Below are positions 9,099 through 16,498 of a stretch of 64,000 bases of DNA, piece after piece. The stretch is from Kribbella sindirgiensis (GTDB lineage: Bacteria; Actinomycetota; Actinomycetes; Propionibacteriales; Kribbellaceae). The notes under the pieces were generated by a model. The model saw nothing but the letters and a program-made list of their open reading frames with translations, made no database searches and was not told where the DNA came from. The stretch spans positions 620,001-684,000 of the forward strand of contig NZ_SJKA01000004.1 in assembly GCF_004331435.1 (NCBI RefSeq), given 5' to 3'. A program made the translations under genes and the position numbers. Positions within the stretch are counted from its first letter, which is position 1. Each line of letters starts with the position of its first letter.

Positions 9099-9617
9099 AT
9101 GTCTGTGTCGCCAGATTCTGACCTGCCGTCCGTTGCCGCCGTTGCTGCTGACATCGCCGGTGTGATCGGGCGATTCACGCACGGCGAGACCCATGCCTTC
9201 GCGTTCGGCGACGGCGGTGTCCCCGAGGCGGTCATCGCGAGCTACGACCAGTACGACGATCTCGGCGGGGATGACACCCTCGGCAAGTACCGGACCGTGG
9301 TTGCTCCCGAGGTGCTCGGCCGGCAACTGCCGGAGATGGTCGAGGCGATCCGCCGCGGAACCTTCGGCCCTCCGGTCCTCGTGGGCTCCGACACCGGCCC
9401 CGTCCTGGTGGTGATGTCGACCCAGCAGTACCGCACCCTGCGCGGTGACGACGAGCCGCCGCCGGGCGTGATCGACGACCCGACCGTCCGCACCTACGAC
9501 TCGTCGCCGACACCGGGCAGCGTCCCGTTCAGCGTGGACGAGTGGGCCAAGGACGACCCGTTCACCCAGCAGATGCTCGAAGAGATCCGCCAGGAACGCG
9601 GCAGCGGCGATGGCTGA
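9099..9617 (+). CDS. putative antitoxin with two Phd/YefM-like domains
   Basis: A 172-residue protein whose two halves look alike. Residues ~14-55 contain GRFTHGETHAFAF then a strand and PEAVIASYDQYDDL. Residues ~75-112 contain IRRGTFGPPVLVG then a strand and PVLVVMSTQQYRTL. Both follow the Phd/YefM antitoxin pattern of helix, two strands and a (S/D)xxxY-x-x-L end. An acidic C-terminus (VPFSVDEWAKDDPFTQQML) resembles antitoxin tails that wrap the toxin. The gene overlaps the following RelE-like gene by 8 bases. The start was set at the ATG where homology-like sequence begins. An antitoxin role is inference from domain pattern and operon layout. The duplication is unusual, because most Phd antitoxins are 70-90 residues. 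Confidence 0.6.
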   Translation: MSVSPDSDLPSVAAVAADIAGVIGRFTHGETHAFAFGDGGVPEAVIASYDQYDDLGGDDTLGKYRTVVAPEVLGRQLPEMVEAIRRGTFGPPVLVGSDTGPVLVVMSTQQYRTLRGDDEPPPGVIDDPTVRTYDSSPTPGSVPFSVDEWAKDDPFTQQMLEEIRQERGSGDG

Positions 9618-10284
9618 GAACCAGCCAGAGCGGCCGTACCAGGTCCTGCTCGGCGAAGGCGCCGTTCAGGACCTCAACCGGATGCGCGACGCGGCCGCCG
9701 CGGAAGCCAAGCAGTACCCAGGAGACAAGTCACCGGCGAACAACGCGAACCGCACGCTCTACAAGGGCGTCCTCCGCGAGTTGCAGGATCTCGAGAGCGG
9801 CGCGTCGAAGGGCCACCATGTGCTCGGCGCGCACAAAGGTCTCGGCGACGGCCGGGACATCGTCGTGTCGAAGATCGGCGACGGCACCGGGAAACCCAAC
9901 CATCGCATGACGTTCCGCGAGATCCCCGGCCGGAACGCCGGCGGGAAGGATGCCCGCGACGTGATCGCGATCGGTCCTCGGCACGCCGGCGACAACAACG
10001 CCTACCACCAGACGGCGATGCGCCTCGGACGATCGGCCGACCGGACCCTCCCGGAACTCGACCGGTTCGGTGCGGCGCAGGTCGGTAGTGGTGGCAAGGC
10101 CCATCAGCGCAACCCCGTCCTGGACGCGAACCGCGCGATCGCGCACGCCTTCGACGGCCAGAAGCCCCTGTCAGGTTCGCGGCCGCTCAGCGAGACCGCG
10201 TTCGGGAGCCGCGCAGGTTCGAGCGGCGGCAAGCACGCCGGCAAGCAGGCTGGACGTCAGACCGACCCACAGCAAGGCAAGTAG
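9610..10284 (+). CDS. putative RelE/ParE-superfamily toxin with long C-terminal tail
   Basis: A 224-residue protein. Residues ~9-141 fit the RelE/ParE fold pattern: a first strand YQVLLGEGAVQDLNRM, helices with LYKGVLRELQDLESG, a basic strand region ending HRMTFREIP, and a closing DVIAIGPRHAGDNNAYHQTAMRL. The last resembles the family's v-x-x-v-G-x-R-x-x-x-x-Y-x-x-A-x-x-R-L ending. Candidate catalytic residues are His99, Arg100, Arg103 and Arg124. Residues 142-224 are a low-complexity Gly/Ser/Lys/Gln tail not expected in a RelE toxin (normally 85-100 residues). The gene overlaps its presumed antitoxin by 8 bases, indicating coupled translation. mRNA cleavage or gyrase poisoning are both possible and cannot be decided here. 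Confidence 0.6.
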   Translation: MAENQPERPYQVLLGEGAVQDLNRMRDAAAAEAKQYPGDKSPANNANRTLYKGVLRELQDLESGASKGHHVLGAHKGLGDGRDIVVSKIGDGTGKPNHRMTFREIPGRNAGGKDARDVIAIGPRHAGDNNAYHQTAMRLGRSADRTLPELDRFGAAQVGSGGKAHQRNPVLDANRAIAHAFDGQKPLSGSRPLSETAFGSRAGSSGGKHAGKQAGRQTDPQQGK

Positions 10285-10308
10285 TACCTCCAGGGGCAGA
10301 ATTGGGGT

Positions 10309-10788
10309 GTGAAGAAGCCTGAGGCTGAGCCTGTTGTCGCGCGGAACCGGAAGGCTGCGCATGACTATCACTTGGGTGAGGCCTGGGAGGCCGGGATCGT
10401 GTTGCAGGGGCCTGAGGTCAAGGCGCTGCGGGCCGGGCGGGCTTCGCTGGTGGGTGGGTTCGCGATGGTCGAGGAGCGGGAGATCTGGTTGCACGGCGTG
10501 CACATCCCGCAGTACTCGCAGTCTCGCTGGTTCAACGGCGGCTCGCGGCGTAAGCGGAAGTTGCTGCTACATCGGGCGCAGATCGACAAGATCGAGCGCA
10601 AGGTGAACGAGGGCGGACTGACGATCGTCCCGGTGAGCCTCTATTTCAAGGACGGTCGCGCGAAGGTCGAGATCGTCCTGGCGCGGGGCAAGAAGACCTG
10701 GGACAAGCGGCAGACGCTCGCCGAGCGCGAGGCCACCCGCGAAGTCGAGCGCGCGGTCAGCCGGCGGTTGAAAGGTCGGTCCGACTAG
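10309..10788 (+). CDS. SmpB-like tmRNA-binding protein, probable paralogue
   Basis: A 159-residue SmpB-family protein, the partner of tmRNA in ribosome rescue. The conserved core is visible: ARNRKAAHDYHLGEAWEAGI, GPEVKALRAGRASL, SRRKRKLLLHR, PVSLYFKDGRAKVEIVLARGKK and the basic tail DKRQTLAEREA. The family's usual TGTEVKSLR is here QGPEVKALR, and the C-terminal tail is short. Start is GTG; a GGGG run abuts it and AGGGG lies 12 bases upstream, so initiation is not textbook. Canonical smpB sits with ftsEX/prfB and ssrA; neither is present here. Its TAG stop overlaps the stop of the convergent kinase gene within one CTAG. It may be a second, diverged SmpB. Confidence 0.85.
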   Translation: MKKPEAEPVVARNRKAAHDYHLGEAWEAGIVLQGPEVKALRAGRASLVGGFAMVEEREIWLHGVHIPQYSQSRWFNGGSRRKRKLLLHRAQIDKIERKVNEGGLTIVPVSLYFKDGRAKVEIVLARGKKTWDKRQTLAEREATREVERAVSRRLKGRSD

Positions 10789-11330
10789 GTCTTCAGATAG
10801 AGGTCGACCTCGGACAGTACGTCGGACAGCGGGCGGTGCATGTCCAACTGCAGGTAGCCGTCCGCGGGACGCTCGACACGATCCGCCCACCCGCTGAAGA
10901 AGGCCTCGCCGTCCACCAGTTCGTCGCCGAGGTCCACCGGTGGCTGGTTGACGCTGCGGCGGTGTGTTCGCAGACGGGGACGCTGAGACAGACGTTCGTC
11001 GAGGAGGGTCAGGTCGTCGATCTGGCACTCGATGTAGCGGTACGCCGCATCGTGTGCGCGAGCGATCTCCATACCCTGGTCACGGATCCGCGGCCAGAAG
11101 CAGGGGCTGTCCATCACCACGGGATGACCCTGGCCGAGGATCTGGCGGGCCAGGGCGTACATGACTTCGTACGACGTCTTGCCGCTGGTGGCGAGGTCGA
11201 CGCCCGCCTCGAGAGCGGCGGTCTTGATCACGTCGTAGTCGACGGCAACGGCACCGTGCGTCGCGACGACGTGAGCGGCGACGGTGGACTTCCCGGAACC
11301 GGGAACACCCGACATCTGCAGCAGGAACAT
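10785..11330 (-). CDS. P-loop ATPase/kinase of the AAA_33 type
   Basis: A 181-residue single-domain nucleotide-binding protein starting MFLLQMSGVPGSGKST, with Walker A GVPGSGKS at residues 8-15. The next Asp-rich strand VDYDVIKTAAL fits a shikimate/gluconate-kinase-like fold, and a basic lid segment LSQRPRLRTHRR is near residue 120. Relatives phosphorylate small molecules or antibiotics; the substrate cannot be deduced. Start at 11330 is supported by an AAAGG/GAG-type site and by the exact family N-terminus. It lies 11 bases downstream of the TetR gene on the same strand, so the two may be co-transcribed. Confidence 0.82.
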   Translation of the reverse strand: MFLLQMSGVPGSGKSTVAAHVVATHGAVAVDYDVIKTAALEAGVDLATSGKTSYEVMYALARQILGQGHPVVMDSPCFWPRIRDQGMEIARAHDAAYRYIECQIDDLTLLDERLSQRPRLRTHRRSVNQPPVDLGDELVDGEAFFSGWADRVERPADGYLQLDMHRPLSDVLSEVDLYLKT

Positions 11331-11341
11331 CTCTCGACCTT

Positions 11342-12013
11342 TCAGCGGGGCAGGCCGGCCAGGTCGGCCATCAGGTGCATGTGGTGGTCGAAGTAGGCGG
11401 AGCGGGCTTCGATCATCAGGGTGAGGCGGCCGAAAACCTCGAAGTTCAGCGTGCCGTACAAGTGGGTCCACGCGACCAGTACGCGGTCGAGCTGTTCCTC
11501 GGGCATGGTGCCGTCGCGGTCCGCTGTCAGCCGCTGCAGATCCTCGTGGACCGCGGTGGGTACGGCCGGGAACGACGGATCGGCGTCGGCGACGATCGCG
11601 GCGAGGAGCAGGATCACCTTGGTCGCCGGCTCGACGGTGTCCGGCGGCGCGGCGTACCCCGGAACCGGGCTGCCGTAGATCAGTCCGTACTCCGCCGGAT
11701 GCGCGAGGGCCCACTCGCGAACGCCTCGGCAGACGGCGATCCAGCGCCCGCGGAGGTCGTCGCGCGGTACGGCGGACTCGGCGGCGCCCGCGGCCGCGGC
11801 GAGGTCGTCGTACGCGTCGATGATCAACGCGGTGAGGAGCGCGTCGCGGCTCGGGAAGTACCGGTACAGCGCCGAGGCGACGATGTCGAGGTCCCGGGCG
11901 ACCGCGCGCAGGGACAGGTTGGCGCCGTCCGCGGCGAGGTGCCGGCGCGCGACGGCCTTGATCTCCTGACTCATCTCCGAGCGCACGCGGGCGCGGAGCG
12001 ACGGTGCCGACAT
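11342..12013 (-). CDS. TetR family transcriptional repressor
   Basis: A 223-residue TetR-type regulator. The N-terminal helix-turn-helix runs to about residue 60 with SLRAVARDLDIVASALYRYFPSR as helices 2-3. A C-terminal ligand-binding domain of the TetR_C_13/25 kind follows (AHPAEYGLIYGSPVPGY is typical). Start MSAPSLRAR was preferred over an upstream ATG that would lie within an operator. Two GAGAAC(A)-type palindromes in the divergent gap to the epimerase gene are its likely operators, so it probably represses itself, the downstream kinase and the epimerase. Confidence 0.9.
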   Translation of the reverse strand: MSAPSLRARVRSEMSQEIKAVARRHLAADGANLSLRAVARDLDIVASALYRYFPSRDALLTALIIDAYDDLAAAAGAAESAVPRDDLRGRWIAVCRGVREWALAHPAEYGLIYGSPVPGYAAPPDTVEPATKVILLLAAIVADADPSFPAVPTAVHEDLQRLTADRDGTMPEEQLDRVLVAWTHLYGTLNFEVFGRLTLMIEARSAYFDHHMHLMADLAGLPR

Positions 12014-12053
12014 GCCGTCCAGTCTCGCACATCCGAGAACATTGATGCGTAGC

Positions 12054-12068
12054 GAGAACACCGTTCTT
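12054..12068. promoter_or_regulatory. TetR operator, site 1
   Basis: GAGAACACCGTTCTT, an imperfect inverted repeat with half-site GAGAAC. It lies in the divergent gap between the TetR gene at 12013 and the epimerase gene at 12130. A further GAGAAC half-site is at 12035-12040. Confidence 0.7.
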
Positions 12069-12100
12069 GACATCCGCGTCGCGGTACAGTGAACTGAAGA

Positions 12101-12115
12101 GAGAACACTGTTCTC
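12101..12115. promoter_or_regulatory. TetR operator, site 2
   Basis: GAGAACACTGTTCTC, a perfect 15-bp palindrome around a central C, 47 bp from site 1 and only 15 bp before the epimerase ATG. It covers the leader of the + strand transcript, as expected for repression. Confidence 0.78.
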
Positions 12116-12129
12116 ACCTGAGGAGTGCC

Positions 12130-13044
12130 ATGTCCCTGCAGATCGTCGTCGGCGCCGGACCGGTCGGTTCGGCCACGGCGCGCCTGCTCGCCGAGCGGGG
12201 CGATCAGGTCCGCGTCATCACCCGCTCCGGTAGCGGACCGGACGGGGTCGAGCGAGTCGCCGCCGACGCGAGCAATCCCGACGTACTTGCGCGGTACGCC
12301 GAGGGCGCCACCACGATCTACTCGTGCGCAGGCCCGCCGTACCACCGTTGGTCGACGGACTGGCCGCCGCTGGGCGCCGCGCTGATCAAGGCAGCCGAGA
12401 GCAGCGGGGCCTTGCTGGTGACCACAGGCAATCTCTACGGGTACGGCGCCGTGGCCGGGCCGATGACCGAGGAGGCCCCACTCCGTCCGAACTCGATCAA
12501 GGGGCACGTGCGGGCGAAGCTGTGGACCGACGCACTCGAGGCGCATCGGGCCGGGCGGATCCGGACCGCGGAGGTGCGGGGTTCGGACTACCTCGGCGCC
12601 GGCGCGGTCACGTCGTTCAGCGTGGCGGTGCTGCCGAAGGTGATCGCCGGCAAGCGGGCGTCCGCGCCGGCCGATCTGGACGCGCCGCACAGCTGGACGT
12701 ACGTCGGTGACGTCGCGCGCACGTTGCTCGCCGTCGCCGACGACGAGACCGCCTGGGGCCGCGCGTGGCACGTGCCGAGCGCGGAGCCGGTGCCGGTGCG
12801 GGCACTCGCCGCACGCGCGGCCGAGCTGGCCGGCGCACCGCCCGCGCGGATCGGTGCGATGCCGGTGATCGCGTTGCGGCTGGCCGGTCTCTTCAACCCG
12901 ACGGCGCGCGAGCTGGTCGAGACGCAGTACCAGTGGCGGCGCCCGTTCGTCCTCGACTCGACCGCCGCGACTGTTGCCTTCGGCATCAAACCGACACCGG
13001 TCGACGACGCACTGTCCGAGTCGATCGAGGCACTCCGGACCTAA
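12130..13044 (+). CDS. NAD(P)-dependent epimerase/dehydratase family protein
   Basis: A 304-residue extended SDR-type enzyme. The Rossmann nucleotide motif is GAGPVGSATARLL near residue 8 (GxGxxG). The active-site Tyr region is weakly conserved: TTGNLYGYGAVAG occupies the place of the YxxxK loop. The C-terminal part resembles sugar- or quinone-reductase-like members acting on unknown substrates. AGGAG sits 5 bases before the ATG. It is transcribed divergently from the TetR gene and carries that regulator's operators in its leader, so its expression probably responds to a small molecule. Confidence 0.85.
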   Translation: MSLQIVVGAGPVGSATARLLAERGDQVRVITRSGSGPDGVERVAADASNPDVLARYAEGATTIYSCAGPPYHRWSTDWPPLGAALIKAAESSGALLVTTGNLYGYGAVAGPMTEEAPLRPNSIKGHVRAKLWTDALEAHRAGRIRTAEVRGSDYLGAGAVTSFSVAVLPKVIAGKRASAPADLDAPHSWTYVGDVARTLLAVADDETAWGRAWHVPSAEPVPVRALAARAAELAGAPPARIGAMPVIALRLAGLFNPTARELVETQYQWRRPFVLDSTAATVAFGIKPTPVDDALSESIEALRT

Positions 13045-13123
13045 CGACCCGAACCGGACGACGCCCAGCGGAGTCTCACCACCGAGGTCCTAGGCTGTGG
13101 GCGTCGACCAGAGAAGGGCAGTT

Positions 13124-13843
13124 ATGAGTTCCAGGAGACCGCGCCGGTGGTTGCGTCGCCTCGTCGTCACGCTGCTGGTGCTGGCGGTGCTGGCGATCGT
13201 CGTGGATCGCGCGGCCGCGTACGTGGCCGAGAACCAGCTCGCGTCGATGGCCGAGAAGGAGGCCAAGCAGTACGACGTACGCTCGGCCGGCACCTCGGTG
13301 AAGATCGGCGGGTTCGGGTTCCTGCCGCAGCTCGTCAACGAGGACTTCTCGAAGGTCACGCTGACGATGGAGAAGCCAACGTTCTCCGGCGTACCGGGCG
13401 AGGATCTGAAGGTCGAGCTGCAGAACGTGCACGTGCCGCGATCGCTGCTGACCCAGCAGTCCGGCGCGGTGACCGTCGACGCGACCGATCTGCGGCTGCA
13501 GTTGTCGCCACGTGAACTGGCTCGGCTGGCGGTGCGCAGTACCGGACTCGAGGGTTTGTCGATGTCGGTCGTCGACGGGCAACTGCAGGTGAAGGCGACG
13601 GTGCGCGGCATCAGCATCGACGTACCGATCACGCCGCAGGTCACGGACGGCCGGGTCGCGCTGACGCTCGGGCAGATGTCCGACTCGATCCCGTCACCCG
13701 TGCAGAGCGCGATCCGCAGCCAGCTTGCCACCGGTATCACGCTCCCGGAGCTGCCGTTCGGCGCCCAGCTCACCGGGATCAGCGTGGTGGACAACTCCGT
13801 CGTCCTGACCGCCGTCGTGAAGGACCTGAAGTTCAACGCGTGA
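13124..13843 (+). CDS. DUF2993 (LmeA-like) membrane-anchored protein
   Basis: A 239-residue protein with a basic N-terminus and one signal-anchor helix at ~10-30. It is followed by an extracytoplasmic beta-rich DUF2993 domain (GFLPQLVNEDFSKVTLTMEK; repeated LxVELxNVHVP-type strands). Family members such as mycobacterial LmeA act in cell-envelope lipoglycan (lipomannan) maturation or lipid binding; the substrate here is unknown. The ATG at 13124 follows a GAAGGG-type site. It stands alone, 80 bases after the epimerase and 75 bases before the PadR gene. Confidence 0.85.
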   Translation: MSSRRPRRWLRRLVVTLLVLAVLAIVVDRAAAYVAENQLASMAEKEAKQYDVRSAGTSVKIGGFGFLPQLVNEDFSKVTLTMEKPTFSGVPGEDLKVELQNVHVPRSLLTQQSGAVTVDATDLRLQLSPRELARLAVRSTGLEGLSMSVVDGQLQVKATVRGISIDVPITPQVTDGRVALTLGQMSDSIPSPVQSAIRSQLATGITLPELPFGAQLTGISVVDNSVVLTAVVKDLKFNA

Positions 13844-13854
13844 GTCCCTTGGGT

Positions 13855-13889
13855 TGCGATGGTTCGCGATATATCGTCGAGCTATCGCA
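13855..13889. promoter_or_regulatory. PadR autoregulatory operator/promoter
   Basis: A nested inverted repeat: outer arms TGCGAT (13855-13860) and ATCGCA (13884-13889) enclose the perfect palindrome CGATATATCG (13867-13876). It lies just before the PadR gene, in an otherwise G+C-rich stretch. A TATATC-like element inside may also serve as the -10 region. Confidence 0.65.
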
Positions 13890-13918
13890 AACACTTTCGT
13901 GAGGGACGGGTGGTCCAG

Positions 13919-14617
13919 ATGACCGGATCGGCGTACGCCGCGGGCTGGCCTTGGGCGCAGTTCGCGCGGCACTGTTCAACCTTCGACGACATCAAGGACG
14001 AGTTGCGGGCGGCGATGAGCGGTCGCCGCGGGCACCAGGGACACAGTCACCAGCAGCACTTCGGGCCGCCGTGGGCGATGTTCGGCGGCGGGCAGATGTT
14101 CGGTCCGCCGTGGGGACCGCCGCCGCGCTGGCGGGGGCCGAAGGCGCGGCGCGGCGACGTCCGGGCGGCGATTCTGGCCGTCCTCGCCGAGCAGCCGATG
14201 AACGGGTACGGCATCATCCAGGAGATCGCCGAGCGCAGCGGCGGGGCGTGGAAGCCTTCGCCTGGGTCGATCTACCCGACGCTGCAGCAGCTCGAGGACG
14301 AGGGTCTGGTGACAGCAGACGCGGAGGTCGGGCGGCGGACGTTCCGGCTGACCGACGAGGGGCGTGCGTACGTCGCCGAGCACCAGGACGAGGTGTCCGC
14401 GCCGTGGGCCGCGATGTCCGCGCCGGCCGGCAGTGAGGACGAGAACGGGTTCAAGCCGCTGTTCGGGCAGGTCGCGACGGCGATGTGGCAGATCCTCGCG
14501 AGCGGTACACCGGAGCAGCAGGCGAGGGCGCGGGACGCGGTCGCCGATCTGCGCCGCAAGCTGTACGGCATCCTCGCCGAGGAAGACGACGGCACGGACC
14601 AGCAGGACCGGTCATGA
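13919..14617 (+). CDS. PadR family transcriptional regulator
   Basis: A 232-residue regulator. The N-terminal ~75 residues are a His/Gly/Pro-rich linker (HQGHSHQQHFGPPW, MFGPPWGPPPRW). The PadR winged helix follows (residues ~78-160) with DVRAAILAVLAEQPMNGYGIIQEI and GSIYPTLQQLEDEGLV, the family signatures. The C-terminus carries a short helical dimer segment. The upstream ATG at 13859 was rejected because it lies within the operator-like inverted repeat. The stop overlaps the DUF1707 start (ATGA), so both are co-regulated. The His-rich stretch could bind metal, but that is only a possibility. Confidence 0.88.
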   Translation: MTGSAYAAGWPWAQFARHCSTFDDIKDELRAAMSGRRGHQGHSHQQHFGPPWAMFGGGQMFGPPWGPPPRWRGPKARRGDVRAAILAVLAEQPMNGYGIIQEIAERSGGAWKPSPGSIYPTLQQLEDEGLVTADAEVGRRTFRLTDEGRAYVAEHQDEVSAPWAAMSAPAGSEDENGFKPLFGQVATAMWQILASGTPEQQARARDAVADLRRKLYGILAEEDDGTDQQDRS

Positions 14618-15216
14618 CCTCCGCCGACCGGGACCGTCGCCGCCGGCACCAGCGCAACTGGGGCGGCGACTGGCACAGCCGCGGCTGGGGCGGCGAACTA
14701 CGCGCCACCGCCTGGAACAACAACCCCTGGGACGCCCCACAGAACACCGGACGGGACATCGGTCGGTGGGACGGACGGGATACCGGACGTGACAGCGGGC
14801 GGGACAGCGGACGGGGCGACGTACGGGGCGACGTGCCTCGGAAGCGGATTCGGATTGGGGATGCTGAGCGGGATCGGGCCGTTGCGGTGCTGAGTGAGCA
14901 CTTCGTGGCGGGGCGGTTGACGCAGGCCGAGTTCGAGGAGCGGAGCGAGGTGGTGACGCGGGCGCGGTACGCGGATGATCTCGAGCCGCTGTTCGACGAC
15001 CTGCCGACCTCGACGGAACTGCAAGCCGTACCCGGCCGGGCCGACCTCCGTCGCCGCCCCGGCCCGCCACCGCCGTTCATGATGCTCGCGCCGTTCCTGA
15101 TGGTCGGTCTGGTGATCACCTCAGTCGCACTCACGGCACCCTGGCTGCTCTGGGGCATGTTCTGGATCGTCCTGATCAGCGGCATGTCCCGCCGCCACTG
15201 GCACCACCACCGCTGA
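14614..15216 (+). CDS. DUF1707 domain membrane protein
   Basis: A 200-residue protein. A Trp/Arg-rich N-terminus contains short tandem units (GRDTGRDSGRDSGRGD, residues ~48-70). A DUF1707 domain follows with the hallmark RIRIGDAERDRAVAVL and HFVAGRLTQAEFEER. Two C-terminal membrane helices occupy ~150-190. DUF1707 proteins are common actinobacterial envelope proteins of unproven function. Translation is coupled to the PadR gene by a 4-base overlap; PadR-DUF1707 pairing is frequent in actinobacteria (from memory). Codon choice shifts to G/T endings around 14836-14990. Confidence 0.85.
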   Translation: MTSADRDRRRRHQRNWGGDWHSRGWGGELRATAWNNNPWDAPQNTGRDIGRWDGRDTGRDSGRDSGRGDVRGDVPRKRIRIGDAERDRAVAVLSEHFVAGRLTQAEFEERSEVVTRARYADDLEPLFDDLPTSTELQAVPGRADLRRRPGPPPPFMMLAPFLMVGLVITSVALTAPWLLWGMFWIVLISGMSRRHWHHHR

Positions 15217-15237
15217 CCTACCAACCGATCAACCGAC

Positions 15238-15621
15238 CTACCGCCGCTCCCGAGCCCGCGGAATCTCCTCCGCGAACTCGACGACGAACCCGTCCGGGTC
15301 GGCGACATGGACCGTCCGGTGTCCCCACGGACGGTCCGCCGGCCCGTTCAGCACCGGTACGCCGGCCGCCCGCAATCGCTCGGCGTACGCATCCACGTCC
15401 GCCACCATCACCACCACTTCCCCACCCGCACCCGGCGTCACCGCCCGCCCGGTCAACCACTCCGCCCGCCGCCGCTCGTACAACGCGAACCGCACCCCAC
15501 CAGCGTCGAACTCCGCATACCCCGCATCCGTGAACTTGTACGCCAGCCCCACCACATCCCGGTAGAACCCCACCGACCGCCCCAGATCCCCGACGTACAA
15601 AATCACGTACCCGATCTCCAT
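15238..15621 (-). CDS. glyoxalase/VOC family protein
   Basis: A 127-residue vicinal oxygen chelate protein with two beta-alpha-beta-beta-beta halves. The first strand is MEIGYVILYVGDLGRSVGFY. The C-terminal VHVADPDGFVVEFAEEI carries the usual metal-ligand Glu. Members are lyases, dioxygenases or resistance proteins; no substrate is suggested. It is divergent from the XRE gene with 43 bases between and converges towards the DUF1707 gene. Confidence 0.85.
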   Translation of the reverse strand: MEIGYVILYVGDLGRSVGFYRDVVGLAYKFTDAGYAEFDAGGVRFALYERRRAEWLTGRAVTPGAGGEVVVMVADVDAYAERLRAAGVPVLNGPADRPWGHRTVHVADPDGFVVEFAEEIPRARERR

Positions 15622-15654
15622 GGGCGGGACGCTACGCCATTGCCACCACTCCAC

Positions 15655-15672
15655 TGTTGCATATATGCTACA
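15655..15672. promoter_or_regulatory. operator/-10 palindrome of the XRE gene
   Basis: TGTTGCATATATGCTACA contains the perfect palindrome GCATATATGC (15659-15668) flanked by TGT/ACA arms. It overlaps the ATG at 15665. An A+T-rich -10 within it would place the transcript start near 15674. Confidence 0.6.
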
Positions 15673-16261
15673 ACCTGTGAACGCAGGCGATCTGGTGAGA
15701 CGAGCGCGGGAGGACGCGGGGCTGTCGCGCAGTGCGCTCGCGGCCAGAGCGGGGGTTCCCACGTCGACGGTGTCACGCATCGAGGCAGGCTCGAGCGACC
15801 CGACACTCACGATGCTTTCGCGATTGGTCGCGGCCGCAGGTCGTCAGCTGTCGGTCACCATCGACAGCTCGGCACTCGCGCATCAGCTGTCGATCGACAG
15901 TCTCACTGCGGCGTTCTCGCCTGAAAGCGCCGTCCGCAAGGTCAACTGGGCCCGGCTGCGAGGATTCCTTGACAACCTCCTCGCCCATCCTCAGCTCACT
16001 GCCGCCGCCATCGAGTCGCCCCCGCGACGGACCGGCGACGCTGCCTTCGACGCGCTGCTGGCAGGCATCGCCGAGAAGCTCGCGGACGACGCCGGGATCC
16101 CGCGACCTCGATGGACCAGATCAGTGCCCCCGTCACCCACACCTTGGGAGGCTCCTGGCACACCGGCGCGCGTCCAGCGAGCCCGCGCGCAGGCACCTGC
16201 CCAACTGGCGGCCCGTAACATCTGGCTGGCCGAGCACGACCTCTGGCGCGACGCCGCGTGA
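15665..16261 (+). CDS. XRE family helix-turn-helix protein, antitoxin-like
   Basis: A 198-residue protein. The N-terminal XRE DNA-binding domain spans residues ~5-65 with GDLVRRAREDAGLSRSALA and TVSRIEAGSSDPTL. A ~120-residue C-terminal extension ends in an Ala/Arg-rich helix (QLAARNIWLAEHDLW). This layout is that of antitoxins paired with minimal nucleotidyltransferases. The ATG at 15665 sits inside the operator palindrome; a GTG at 15677 is a credible alternative (leaderless). The stop overlaps the start of the next, decayed gene (GTGA). Confidence 0.8.
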   Translation: MLQPVNAGDLVRRAREDAGLSRSALAARAGVPTSTVSRIEAGSSDPTLTMLSRLVAAAGRQLSVTIDSSALAHQLSIDSLTAAFSPESAVRKVNWARLRGFLDNLLAHPQLTAAAIESPPRRTGDAAFDALLAGIAEKLADDAGIPRPRWTRSVPPSPTPWEAPGTPARVQRARAQAPAQLAARNIWLAEHDLWRDAA

Positions 16262-16482
16262 GTCATCCTGATCCCCCGCTGGGCCCCACTGTCCTCGGCA
16301 AGACCGAAATCCTCAGCTACCTCAGCGAGGTCGCTGATGAACTGGCCGTCGTACGGGAGGTCGGCGAGCGGCACGGTCTGCGGGCAAGCTGGCTCAACGA
16401 CGGCGTACCCATTCGAAGAGCTAGACCCGTACCTCGTTGACTACGTGCAGCAGATCGCGGACCAATCCACACAGCAATAACT
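16258..16482 (+). pseudogene. remnant of a nucleotidyltransferase-type gene (toxin partner of the XRE gene)
   Basis: The first frame encodes LGKTEILSYLSEVADELAV then VGERHGLRASWLND, reminiscent of DUF6036-like nucleotidyltransferases. The central block that would carry the G-G-A nucleotidyl-transfer motif and its Asp residues is missing between these two parts. After WLND the frame shifts: the sensible C-terminus continues in another frame as EELDPYLVDYVQQIADQ and ends at a TAA at 16480-16482. So there is at least one internal deletion and one frameshift. The upstream XRE gene is intact. Family identity rests on remembered motif order and is moderate. Confidence 0.55.
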
Positions 16483-16498
16483 GTCGGCGGCGGGCCAT

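Noticed and set aside
10789-11000. tmRNA (ssrA) after the smpB-like gene
   Set aside because: The region is fully occupied by the convergent kinase gene, and no tag-peptide reading frame or tRNA-like end is seen.
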